Shown: in pieces, positions 1-8,600 of the stretch
How the letters are laid out: every line of letters begins with the position of its first letter
Numbering within the stretch: position 1 is the stretch's first letter
DNA from: JAJPXC01 sp964510535
GTDB lineage: Bacteria; Bacteroidota; Bacteroidia; Bacteroidales; Muribaculaceae
NCBI GenBank assembly: GCA_964510535.1
Contig: CAZECG010000029.1
Location: 1 to 17,969, forward strand
Direction: 5' to 3'
DNA: 17,969 nucleotides
Translations under genes and position numbers: made by a program
Notes under the pieces: generated by a model
Told to the model about the DNA's origin: nothing
Database searches by the model: none
The model's input: the letters and a program-made list of their open reading frames with translations, nothing else

Positions 1-413
1 ACGCATTCTCCTATTGCAGCGGCCTGACCTCGGTGACAATCCCCAACTCGGTGACGGAAATCAAAGACCACGCATTCTCCTATTGCTACGGCCTGACTTC
101 GGTGACAATCGGCAACTCGGTGACTTCAATCGGCGAAAGTGCATTCTACAATTGCAGCGGCCTGAGGTCGGTACATATCACCGACATAGCCGCGTGGTGC
201 AAGATTAATTTCGGCAGCGTCGACTCCAATCCGTTATATTACGCCCACAAGCTATATCTTAACGGCACGGAAGTAAAGGATCTTGTAATCCCCAACTCGG
301 TGACAGAAATCAAAGACTACGCATTCTCCTTGTGCAGCGGCTTGAGTTCGGTGACTATCGGTAACTCGGTGACCTCAATCGGTGAATGCGCATTCTATGG
401 TTGTACCGGTCTG
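1..413 (+). repeat. 69-bp LRR_5 coding repeats, left copy
   Basis: The codon pair GCA-TTC recurs at 3, 72 and 141, exactly 69 bp apart, then at 321 and 390 after a 180-bp step caused by the non-repeat insert. Each unit encodes 23 residues. Units are close to those of the right-hand BspA-like gene; for example bases 141-172 are identical to 16367-16398. Confidence 0.85.
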
Positions 414-1808
414 GACTCTGTGGCCATAGGGAATATAGAAGTGGATTGCTCTCCTTCTCTGACAATTAAGGAGAACGCTTTTAATGGTTGTAAAAATATG
501 CGTGTGCTTACTCTCGGAAATTGCGTGGCATCGGCTGAAGCGTATTCTTTCACAGGAGTAGATAACCTCTCGAAACTTGTGATAGGTAAAAATTATGGAA
601 TTCCGTATGTTGGTCTTGCCAAAGTTGACACGCTGTGCGTATTATCGCCTATTTCGAAAGAAAGGCTGAGCGGGGCAACCAAACTGAAATCGTTGACATT
701 GGCGTTTCCGGGGGTGGGGACGGTGGATAGTTTCGGTAACTTCGGGGAGCTGTTCGGGACATCGAGCATAACCGGTACGAGAGCCGTGACGCAGTATTTC
801 GAGGATGGAAAGACCAAGACCTACTACATCCCCACATCGCTTGAGGAGCTGACCATCACAGAGGGGTGCGGCATGATTCCCTACGGCGGTCTGTCAAACT
901 GCAATATGCTCAAGAAACTGACGCTGCCGACCACACTGTATATGGTAGGAGAAAAAGCCCTTTACGGCTGTGCTCAACTTGCCGACATCTATTGCCACGG
1001 AGCCGACCCGGCAGTAGCCTATGCTAATTCGTTTGACGGTATGCGCTTGATTTCATGCAAGTTGCACGTCCCCTACAACAGTGGCGACATTTACAAAACC
1101 GCCGAAGGATGGAAACGATTCTATTACATCCAGGAGGAGGCTCCGATTGCGGTCAACGTCGCCCCTAACATCCTCAACGCCGGAGTTATATACGGTCTTC
1201 AGGAGTATCGTCCCGGCCAAACTGCCGAATTGAGGGCGGTGGCTCATTCGGGCTACACGTTTGACGGATGGTATGAAGGTGGAGCATTATTGACCACAGC
1301 CGACACCTATACATTTACCGTCATCGGCAACCGTGACCTCGTGGCCGCATTCTCACCCGTGCTTGGTGGCGGGCCGGTGACGGTCACAACCACCGGCAGC
1401 AGCGCGACACTCTCATGGCCCGGCGAAGATGGCGCATCATCGTACACCGTCAATGCTTACAGTGACGCATCTATGACCAACCCGGTGGCATCGCTGACAG
1501 TCAACGCCACCGGCGAGGCAACAGGCCGTCGCAACGCCCCGGCAAACCTGACTGCCACGTTCGAGGGCCTTAACCCCGAAACGGAGTACTACTACAGCGT
1601 CACGGCAGTGGATGCCGCCGGTGCCACATTGTCGCAATATAACGGCACGTTCGCGACAGGCTCGGCGGGTGTGGAAGAAGTCTTAGCCACGCTCCCCGAA
1701 GTGGTTGGTTACTACAATCCGCAAGGAGTTCGTTCCGATGAACCATGGCCCGGGCTGAACATCGCTGTCTATAGCGACGGCACTACCCGCAAGATTCTTA
1801 ATCGATAA
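1..1808 (+). CDS. BspA-like leucine-rich-repeat surface protein, 3' part (5' end outside window)
   Basis: The reading frame is open from base 3 to the TAA at 1806-1808, so the true start lies left of the window; a GTG at 33 is only an internal Val codon. The N-terminal part is LRR_5 (BspA/TpLRR) repeats of 23 residues, with cores such as AFSYCSGLTSVTIPNSVTEI at bases 3-162 and 300-420. A non-repeat insert containing AAWCKINFG...NPLYYAHKLYLNG lies between (about 173-299). More divergent repeats follow to about 1110. Next come an InlB_B-like segment (about 1183-1356, GYTFDGWYEGG), an Fn3-like domain (about 1372-1662) and a tail containing YYNPQGVRSDEPWPGLNIAV that resembles Bacteroidetes C-terminal sorting domains. 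Inference: secreted or surface-attached protein, possibly a type IX secretion client. Proteins of this family bind host proteins or other bacteria, but the ligand here cannot be read from sequence. Family call is secure; sorting route is tentative. Confidence 0.9.
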   Translation, partial: AFSYCSGLTSVTIPNSVTEIKDHAFSYCYGLTSVTIGNSVTSIGESAFYNCSGLRSVHITDIAAWCKINFGSVDSNPLYYAHKLYLNGTEVKDLVIPNSVTEIKDYAFSLCSGLSSVTIGNSVTSIGECAFYGCTGLDSVAIGNIEVDCSPSLTIKENAFNGCKNMRVLTLGNCVASAEAYSFTGVDNLSKLVIGKNYGIPYVGLAKVDTLCVLSPISKERLSGATKLKSLTLAFPGVGTVDSFGNFGELFGTSSITGTRAVTQYFEDGKTKTYYIPTSLEELTITEGCGMIPYGGLSNCNMLKKLTLPTTLYMVGEKALYGCAQLADIYCHGADPAVAYANSFDGMRLISCKLHVPYNSGDIYKTAEGWKRFYYIQEEAPIAVNVAPNILNAGVIYGLQEYRPGQTAELRAVAHSGYTFDGWYEGGALLTTADTYTFTVIGNRDLVAAFSPVLGGGPVTVTTTGSSATLSWPGEDGASSYTVNAYSDASMTNPVASLTVNATGEATGRRNAPANLTATFEGLNPETEYYYSVTAVDAAGATLSQYNGTFATGSAGVEEVLATLPEVVGYYNPQGVRSDEPWPGLNIAVYSDGTTRKILNR

Positions 1809-1832
1809 GGTAAACTTACGTTATTTTCAGAC

Positions 1833-1872
1833 AGGAGGCGCGCCGGTCACGATGCGTCTCCTCGTTTGTTTA
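1833..1872 (+). terminator. Rho-independent-type terminator after the left BspA-like gene
   Basis: A 9-bp stem pairs 1833-1841 (AGGAGGCGC) with 1854-1862 (GCGTCTCCT), including one G-T wobble, around a 12-nt loop. A T-rich stretch (CGTTTGTTTA) follows at 1863-1872. It starts 24 nt after the stop codon, which fits a terminator. Tail is T-rich rather than a pure T run. Confidence 0.65.
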
Positions 1873-1873
1873 T

Positions 1874-1931
1874 CCCCGCCCCTTTACGCTGCCATAAGGA
1901 GCGTCAATTGACAATTGGGTGGGGAGTGGGG
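1874..1931. other. Extragenic dyad with C-rich and G-rich arms
   Basis: CCCCGCCC (1874-1881) can pair with GGGTGGGG (1917-1924) over 8 positions with one G-T wobble. Nested inside is ACGCT (1886-1890) with AGCGT (1900-1904). Two copies of a CAATTG-centred 7-mer (about 1905-1917) lie in the loop region. No gene is apparent here. Role unknown; could be an extragenic repeat or part of a leader. Confidence 0.4.
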
Positions 1932-1984
1932 AAGTTGATGGTAGATTTCTCGGGCTTATGTCTGTGATTGTGACGATAATTTGT

Positions 1985-1992
1985 TAACTTTG
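1985..1992 (+). promoter_or_regulatory. Bacteroidetes -7 promoter element before the hydrolase gene
   Basis: TAACTTTG matches the TAnnTTTG -7 consensus and lies 28 nt before the ATG at 2021. A TTG at 1968-1970 is spaced too closely for a typical -33 element, so only the -7 match is good. It would drive the hydrolase, Mur ligase and possibly ddl. Confidence 0.6.
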
Positions 1993-2020
1993 CCGCAAAA
2001 AATTAAGAGCCTGAAAAGGC

Positions 2021-2782
2021 ATGGAAAAAGATATAATAATAAACGATATATCACTACATTACACGGTGACGGGCGAAGGCCCCGACATGATTTTGATGCA
2101 TGGCTGGGGGTGCCAAGGCTCGACAGTCGCCTCGATTGAGAGGGTAGCGGCTGAGAGTTGCCGCGTTTTCAATATTGATTTCCCCGGATTCGGACAGTCG
2201 TCAGAGCCGTCAAATGTTTGGGGCGTTGAGGAATACACGTCGATGCTTGAACGATTCGTTCAAGAAGCCGGAATCACCAATCCGATTTTGTTGGGACATT
2301 CGTTTGGCGGACGGGTAGGCATCCTCTATGCCTCGCGCAATGAAGTCTCGAAACTTATTCTTGTTGACGCGGCAGGTGTGAAACCGCGCCGTTCAATTAA
2401 GTATTACTATAAAGTTTATTCCTATAAACTCGGATGCCGACTATTGAAAGCGATTTTAGGAAAAGAAAAAGCACAAAAACGCATCGATAGCCTGAGAGCG
2501 AAGCGAGGCTCAAGCGATTACAACAACGCCTCGACAATGATGAAACGCATACTCAGCAAGGTGGTCAACGAGGATTTGAAAAATGTGATGCCACTAATCA
2601 AAGCCCCCACGCTCTTGATTTGGGGCGAAAATGACACGGCGACACCCATCAGAGATGCAAAAATTATGGAAAAACTAATTCCCGGAGCCGGTTTGGTATC
2701 ATTTCCCGGATGCGGGCATTACAGTTTCCTCGACAACCCAATTCAATTTGCAGCCGTGCTGCGGAGCTTTCTAAAAAGTTAA
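2021..2782 (+). CDS. Alpha/beta-fold hydrolase
   Basis: A 253-residue cytosolic alpha/beta hydrolase of the small esterase/lactonase/MenH-like type. Visible motifs are the oxyanion HGWG at residues 27-30, the nucleophile elbow GHSFGG with Ser94, the acid Asp205 in WGENDTATP, and the catalytic His233 in GCGHYSF. The triad is complete, so the enzyme should be active. There is no signal peptide or membrane segment. The stop is followed 6 nt later by the Mur ligase ATG, so the two are probably co-transcribed from the promoter at 1985-1992. The neighbourhood (Mur ligase, Ddl) suggests a role linked to peptidoglycan precursors, but that is guilt by association and the substrate is unknown. The ATG at 2021 keeps the usual short strand before the first core motif. 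Confidence 0.9.
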   Translation: MEKDIIINDISLHYTVTGEGPDMILMHGWGCQGSTVASIERVAAESCRVFNIDFPGFGQSSEPSNVWGVEEYTSMLERFVQEAGITNPILLGHSFGGRVGILYASRNEVSKLILVDAAGVKPRRSIKYYYKVYSYKLGCRLLKAILGKEKAQKRIDSLRAKRGSSDYNNASTMMKRILSKVVNEDLKNVMPLIKAPTLLIWGENDTATPIRDAKIMEKLIPGAGLVSFPGCGHYSFLDNPIQFAAVLRSFLKS

Positions 2783-2788
2783 TTTAAA

Positions 2789-4372
2789 ATGAATCCTGAA
2801 TTTCTGACTTATTTTTCGATACTCCTGATTCTTGTGGCCGCCATTGATTTGGGCTTGGTGTGCCGCCGCGAGCTGATGATGTTTCAGCAAAACTCTTATC
2901 GTGCCGACCGATACATCCGATGGTTTAAAATGGCTGGTGAGAGCACCTCGTTTGGCCGTCTCTGCTCATTAATAGCATTACTGCTCCTCTTGGTTCGTAA
3001 TGTTCCATACCCTGCGGGCGCAGGCGTAGCAGTCATAATCCTCGGTTTTCAAGCCGTCAATCTTTATAGAGCTAAATATAAGAAGCCATTAGTGTTTACC
3101 CGCCGTGCAACCCGCATCTATGTGACCATGGCCATTTTAGCCGTTTGCGCCGTATTTCTTGTCGGGGAATTTTCATCGCTTGCCGGGGCATCGGTTGCAG
3201 CGGTCGTCTGCGTGGTGTTGTCACCGGCATTGCTTCTCCTCGCCAACCTCATATTGGCGCCAATTGAAAAAAGCATCAATCGCAGGTATTACAACGAAGC
3301 ATACAAGATGTTGCGTTCAATGCCCGATTTAAAAATCATCGGCGTGACCGGTAGTTATGGCAAAACAAGCACTAAACACTATCTCAACCGCATACTTAGC
3401 GAAAAATTCGATGTGCTGATGACGCCTGGAAGTTTTAACACCACGCTCGGCGTGATAAGGACTGTCAGAGAAAGCCTGAAGCCTTATAACGAAGTGTTTA
3501 TTGTGGAAATGGGAGCCAAGCAAAAGGGTGACATCAAGGAAATCTGCGATTTGGTCCATCCCGAAATAGGGATCGTAACTGCAGTCGGTGAACAGCATTT
3601 GGAGTCGTTCAAAACCATACAGAATGTACAAAACACTAAATTTGAACTTGTCGACTCTCTGCCATCAGACGGCCTTGCTGTCGTAAATGATGACTTTGAA
3701 TATGGAGCCAACCGCAAAGTAGACAACGTCCAATGCCGTCGATATGCGGTCAGGACCACCGAAAACGCCGACTTCATAGCAACCGACATCAGATACACTC
3801 CATCCGGCACCACTTTTACAATCAAGGGCGAGGGTCGCGAGTTGACGCTGTCGACCCGTCTGGTTGGCGAATGTAACATTTCCAATCTTATTGCGGCAGT
3901 CATTGTGGCGCTCTATCTCGGTGTCCCTGAGGAAAAGATAAAATATGCAGTGCAAAAAATCGAGCAGGTTGAGCATCGGCTCAATCTAAAACGCACTCCC
4001 GGCGGCATCACAATAATTGACGACGCGTTCAATTCCAATCCATCGGGTTCGCGAATGGCAATGGAAGTCCTCGGCTCGATGGTTGGCGGAAAACGTATAG
4101 TCATCACCCCCGGGATGATTGAATTGGGAGAAAAACAGTATGAATATAACCGCATACTTGGCGAAAACATCGCGGCCAATGCTGATGTGGCTATAGTCGT
4201 TGGCGAGTATAACCGCGAGGCGTTGTTGGCAGGAATAGAAAAGGGCGGCATGGAAAAATCGGTCGTTCACGCTGTTGCGTCTTTCAAAGAAGCTCAAAAG
4301 TTGTTGGCAACTATCGTAAAAGCCGGAGATTTCGTACTGTATGAGAATGACCTGCCCGATACATTCAAATAA
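2789..4372 (+). CDS. Membrane-anchored MurF-like Mur ligase
   Basis: A 527-residue Mur ligase family protein. Unlike canonical cytosolic MurF (about 430-460 residues), it begins with hydrophobic segments at about residues 6-24, 59-71, 77-90, 111-126 and 133-157, so the ligase is probably tethered to the inner membrane. The ligase core follows: ATP-binding loop GVTGSYGKTST (185-195), FNTTLG (216-221), EMGA (240-243), ECNISN (361-366), EHRLN (395-399) and DDAFNSNPSG (411-420). The C-terminus ends in YENDLPDTFK. These fit MurF-type addition of a dipeptide to UDP-MurNAc-tripeptide, and ddl lies just downstream. I infer a MurF-related function, perhaps a second copy beside a canonical murF elsewhere; this window does not show that copy. 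The family call is secure, the exact substrate is not. Confidence 0.85.
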   Translation: MNPEFLTYFSILLILVAAIDLGLVCRRELMMFQQNSYRADRYIRWFKMAGESTSFGRLCSLIALLLLLVRNVPYPAGAGVAVIILGFQAVNLYRAKYKKPLVFTRRATRIYVTMAILAVCAVFLVGEFSSLAGASVAAVVCVVLSPALLLLANLILAPIEKSINRRYYNEAYKMLRSMPDLKIIGVTGSYGKTSTKHYLNRILSEKFDVLMTPGSFNTTLGVIRTVRESLKPYNEVFIVEMGAKQKGDIKEICDLVHPEIGIVTAVGEQHLESFKTIQNVQNTKFELVDSLPSDGLAVVNDDFEYGANRKVDNVQCRRYAVRTTENADFIATDIRYTPSGTTFTIKGEGRELTLSTRLVGECNISNLIAAVIVALYLGVPEEKIKYAVQKIEQVEHRLNLKRTPGGITIIDDAFNSNPSGSRMAMEVLGSMVGGKRIVITPGMIELGEKQYEYNRILGENIAANADVAIVVGEYNREALLAGIEKGGMEKSVVHAVASFKEAQKLLATIVKAGDFVLYENDLPDTFK

Positions 4373-4423
4373 ATCAGAAACTCATTTCAGGTAAAGTAAA
4401 CATATTCATTTTATAAATTAGAA

Positions 4424-5599
4424 ATGAAAACCAACATAGGCGTATTTTTCGGTGGCCGCTCCACCGAGCATGAAATTTCAGTTATATCAGCTTCACAAGC
4501 AATGAGCGCGATAAACCGTGACCGTTATGACGTGACTCCGATATATATTTCAAAGAAAGGGAAATGGTACACCGGAAACGCCCTTCTTGAAATAGCAAAC
4601 TACAAAGACATTCCGGCTTTATTGGAAAAATGTGAGGAAGTCTACATGGAGCCGGTATATGATGATTATAATCTCTATCGCCGCAAGAAATCAATGTTTG
4701 GGAGCAATATCGTCACCAAACTCGATGTAGTGATACCCGTTCTTCATGGCAGCAACGGTGAGGATGGCATTTTTGAAGGCGTACTGGAGTCAATAGGCAT
4801 ACCATTCGCCGGATGCAATACATTGTCATCAGCTAACGGAATGGATAAAATCACGATGAAGATGATTCTTCAAGCCTGCGACATCCCGGTAGTAGACTAT
4901 GTCTGGTTTACCGACAAGGAATGGTTTAGCCGTCGCGAACAGCTTGTAGAGAAAATCGAGAGCAAAATAGGGTACCCGGTAATTGTGAAACCGGCAAATC
5001 TTGGCTCAAGCGTAGGCATAGGTCGTGCGACTAACCGCGCCGAACTGATTGATAAAGTCGACGATGCCGAAAAATATTCCACGCGAATAATCGTGGAAGA
5101 TATGGTTGAAGAACTTCAGGAAATAAACTGCTCTGTTTTGGGCGATTGCGATGATTATCAGACTTCTGTGCTTGAGGAACCAATCAAAAGCGGCGAAATT
5201 CTTTCATATGAAGACAAATATATGGGCGGAACCAAGGGCGCAAAGGGGATGCAAGCATCGCAGAAACGCATACCGGCAGAGCTTCCCGAATCAGAGACCA
5301 AACGCATACAGTACCTTGCCGGCGAGACATTCAGAGTGCTGTCGTGCCATGGTGTTAGCCGCGTCGATGTTATCGTCGACCGTAAGACCCGCGATATATA
5401 TGTAAACGAGATAAACACCATCCCCGGTTCATTGTCGTTTTATCTCTGGGAGGCAACCGGCGTTCCATTCCAAAAACTTATGGACAGATTAGTGGCTCTC
5501 GCCATAAAACGCAAACGCGAAAGCACGATGAAAACCGTCAGCTATGACCAAAACATATTCTCCATGGGACGAGGCGTGAAAGGCGGCCTGAAAAAATAG
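4424..5599 (+). CDS. ddl: D-alanine--D-alanine ligase
   Basis: A 391-residue ATP-grasp ligase joining two D-alanines for the peptidoglycan stem. Motifs: GGRSTEHEIS (10-19) for the first substrate, HGSNGEDG (108-115), ATP-binding KPANLGSSVGIG (189-200), omega-loop EDKYMGG with Lys265-Tyr266, Arg313 and Asp315, and VNEINTIPGS (327-336). The Lys-Tyr pair in the omega loop is what D-Ala-D-Ala ligases carry; VanA-type D-Lac ligases have His there, so D-Ala-D-Ala is the likely product. The omega loop is long (GGTKGAKGMQASQKRIP), and a C-terminal tail SYDQNIFSMGRG adds length over the 310-370 usual for Ddl. From memory this pattern resembles clostridial-type Ddl proteins, which I cannot check here. 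It sits 51 nt after the Mur ligase gene and may be in the same transcript. Confidence 0.93.
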   Translation: MKTNIGVFFGGRSTEHEISVISASQAMSAINRDRYDVTPIYISKKGKWYTGNALLEIANYKDIPALLEKCEEVYMEPVYDDYNLYRRKKSMFGSNIVTKLDVVIPVLHGSNGEDGIFEGVLESIGIPFAGCNTLSSANGMDKITMKMILQACDIPVVDYVWFTDKEWFSRREQLVEKIESKIGYPVIVKPANLGSSVGIGRATNRAELIDKVDDAEKYSTRIIVEDMVEELQEINCSVLGDCDDYQTSVLEEPIKSGEILSYEDKYMGGTKGAKGMQASQKRIPAELPESETKRIQYLAGETFRVLSCHGVSRVDVIVDRKTRDIYVNEINTIPGSLSFYLWEATGVPFQKLMDRLVALAIKRKRESTMKTVSYDQNIFSMGRGVKGGLKK

Positions 5600-5648
5600 G
5601 TTTCGGCTTGTTAATGGTTGGCAAATTCCTCAATAACTATTTTATTTG

Positions 5649-5656
5649 TATCTTTG
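5649..5656 (+). promoter_or_regulatory. Bacteroidetes -7 promoter element before ileS
   Basis: TATCTTTG matches TAnnTTTG, 43 nt before the ileS ATG at 5700. No convincing -33 element is at the expected distance. It implies that ileS begins a new transcription unit. Confidence 0.6.
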
Positions 5657-5699
5657 CAAAAATTTTTAAGAAACTATAATCTCCAAACGTTTTGTAACG

Positions 5700-8600
5700 A
5701 TGAAGAAGTTTAACGAATATAATCGCTTTAATCTGTCAGAGATAAACAAAGAGATGCTTTCTAAATGGAATGAGAGCAATCTTTTTGAAGAATCGCTCAA
5801 ACTGCGCGAGGGGCATCCTGAGTTTGTGTTTTACGAGGGTCCGCCTTCGGCAAACGGTATGCCCGGGATTCATCATGTCATGGCGCGCACGATTAAAGAT
5901 ATATTCTGCCGTTACAAGACCATGAAGGGTTACCACGTCAGCCGAAAAGCCGGATGGGACACTCACGGCCTGCCGGTTGAACTTGGCGTTGAGAAGGCTT
6001 TGGGTATCACAAAAGAGGATATCGGGCATAAAATATCGGTTGACGATTATAACGCATCGTGCCGCCGCGAAGTGATGAAATACACTCGCGAATGGGAAAC
6101 CCTGACCAAGCAGATGGGATATTGGGTCGACACCCAGAACCCCTATATCACATACGACAACCGATATATCGAAAGCGTCTGGTGGTTGTTATCACAACTC
6201 TACAAAAAAGGTTTCCTTTACAAAGGCTATACCATACAACCCTATTCACCCGCCGCCGGTACCGGCCTCAGTACGCACGAATTGAACCAGCCCGGTTGCT
6301 ATCGAGATGTCAAAGATACAACCTGCATAGCCGAGTTTCTCGCTACCGACCCGATTGACTCAATGAAAGGGTGGGGCGACGCGTTTTTCCTCGCATGGAC
6401 AACAACACCGTGGACACTCCCATCGAACACGGCTCTCGCTGTCGGTCCAAGCATAACGTACAACATCGTGCGCACTTACAATCCTTATAGCGGTTCTCCT
6501 GTCACGGTAGTAGTGGCCAATGAACTGATGGGTGCTATCTTCAATCCCAAAGCAGCCGAGTTGTCGCTTGACGATTACAATAAAGGCGATAAACTCATTC
6601 CATATAAGGTGATGGAACAAGTGCAAGGGGAGCAACTCGTGGGGTTACACTACGAGCAACTGATGCCGTGGATTAATCCCGGTGAGGGGGCGTTCCGCGT
6701 AATCCCCGGCGATTATGTCAGCACTGAAGATGGTACGGGTATCGTACATATAGCAGGCACTTTTGGTGCCGATGACCTCCGTGTGTCGCGTCAGAGCGGC
6801 ATACCCCCGCTTCATCTCACCGACAAGGATGGAAATATAAGACCAATGGTCGACATGACAGGCCGATTCTACCTAATTGAAGACCTCGATTCCAAGTTTG
6901 TCGATGAGATGGTGGATGTGGAAGCATATAAGCCCTGGGCAGGTAAATATGTTAAAAACGCATTCAATCCGTCGGCTAATGAAAGCACCGAAACGCTTGA
7001 TGTTGAAATCTGTATGTATCTAAAGCAACGCGACAGGGTGTTCAAGATTGAAAAGCATGTCCACAGTTACCCCCATTGCTGGCGTACGGATAAACCCGTT
7101 CTCTATTACCCGCTTGACAGTTGGTTCGTAAAGACCACAGCCGTGCGCGAGAGATTAATGGAACTGAACGAGACCATCAAATGGAAACCTCAGTCAACCG
7201 GTTCGGGACGCTTTGGCAAATGGCTTGAAAATCTTCAGGACTGGAATCTGTCACGAAGCAGGTATTGGGGAACCCCCCTGCCCATTTGGCGTACAGAAGA
7301 CGGAACAGAGGAAATATGCATAGACAGCGTAGAGACGCTATATAATGAAATCGAAAAAGCTGTTGAAGGCGGGCTGATGGATAAGAACCCATATAAAGAA
7401 CTTGGGTTTGTACCTGGTAATTTCGATAAAGAGAATTACGAAAAGATTGACCTTCACCGCCCTTACGTCGACGACATCATACTTATGTCGCCCAATGGCA
7501 AACCTATGCGCCGTGAACTTGACCTTATTGATGTGTGGTTCGATTCAGGCTCAATGCCCTATGCCCAGTTGCACTACCCATTTGAGAACAAGGACGCTGT
7601 CGATTCTCGCAAACTTTATCCTGCCGACTTCATCGCCGAGGGTGTCGACCAGACCCGCGGATGGTTTTTCACCTTGCACGCTATCGCCGGTATGGTGTTT
7701 GACTCAGTCGCCTACAAGGCTGTGGTTTCAAACGGTCTCGTGCTTGACAAAGATGGCAACAAGATGTCGAAACGGCTTGGTAACGCAGTCAACCCGTTTG
7801 AGACTATCGAGGAGTTTGGTTCAGACCCATTGCGCTGGTATATGATTGCTAACAGTTCGCCTTGGGATAACCTTAAATTCGATAAAGCAGGCGTTACTGA
7901 AACCGCTCGCAAATTATTTGCCACTCTCTATAACACATATTCGTTCTTCGCCCTGTATGCCAACGTCGATAGCTTCTCGCCTGAGACTCCGGCTGTGCCG
8001 CTCGAGCGTCGTCCGGAAATCGACCGTTGGATTATCTCATTACTCAACACGTTGATTAAAGAGGTGGATGAGGATTTGGCTGACTATGAGCCTACGAAAG
8101 CTGCCAGAGCAATAAATGATTTTGTCAATGACAATCTCAGCAATTGGTATGTGCGCTTGAACCGCAAACGTTTCTGGGGTGGGGAAATGACAGAAGATAA
8201 GCTGTCGGCTTATCAGACGCTTTATTCCTGTCTGAAGACTATAGCGATGCTGATTGCTCCAATCTCGCCATTCTATGCCGATAAACTCTATCGAGACCTC
8301 AATCAGGACGCTGATAAATCCGTTCATATCGCTTCGTTCCCCGTTGCAGATGAAAGTGTGATTGACCATTCGCTTGAGGAGCGAATGCATCTCGCCCAGG
8401 AAATAACCTCGATGGTGTTGTCATTGCGTCGCAAAGTGAACATAAAAGTGCGTCAGCCGCTTTCCACATTGATGATTCCCGTTATCTCGCAACGTCAGAA
8501 TGATGCAATTTCGTCAATGAGTAATCTTATACTCAGCGAAGTGAACGTTAAGGAGATTAAATTTGTTGACAATGATGGCGGGATGCTTGTCAAGCGAATC

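Noticed and set aside
33..35. GTG as a start for the left BspA-like gene
   Set aside because: The frame is open upstream to the window edge and the preceding codons are part of an LRR_5 unit, so this is an internal valine codon.
3484..3903. Minus-strand open frame of 139 codons inside the Mur ligase gene
   Set aside because: It lies wholly antisense to conserved Mur ligase motifs and shows no recognisable domain, start context or promoter.
7402..7845. Plus-strand open frame of 147 codons inside ileS
   Set aside because: It overlaps conserved IleRS sequence in another frame, including the approach to KMSKR, and its product is low-complexity T/S/L/R-rich.
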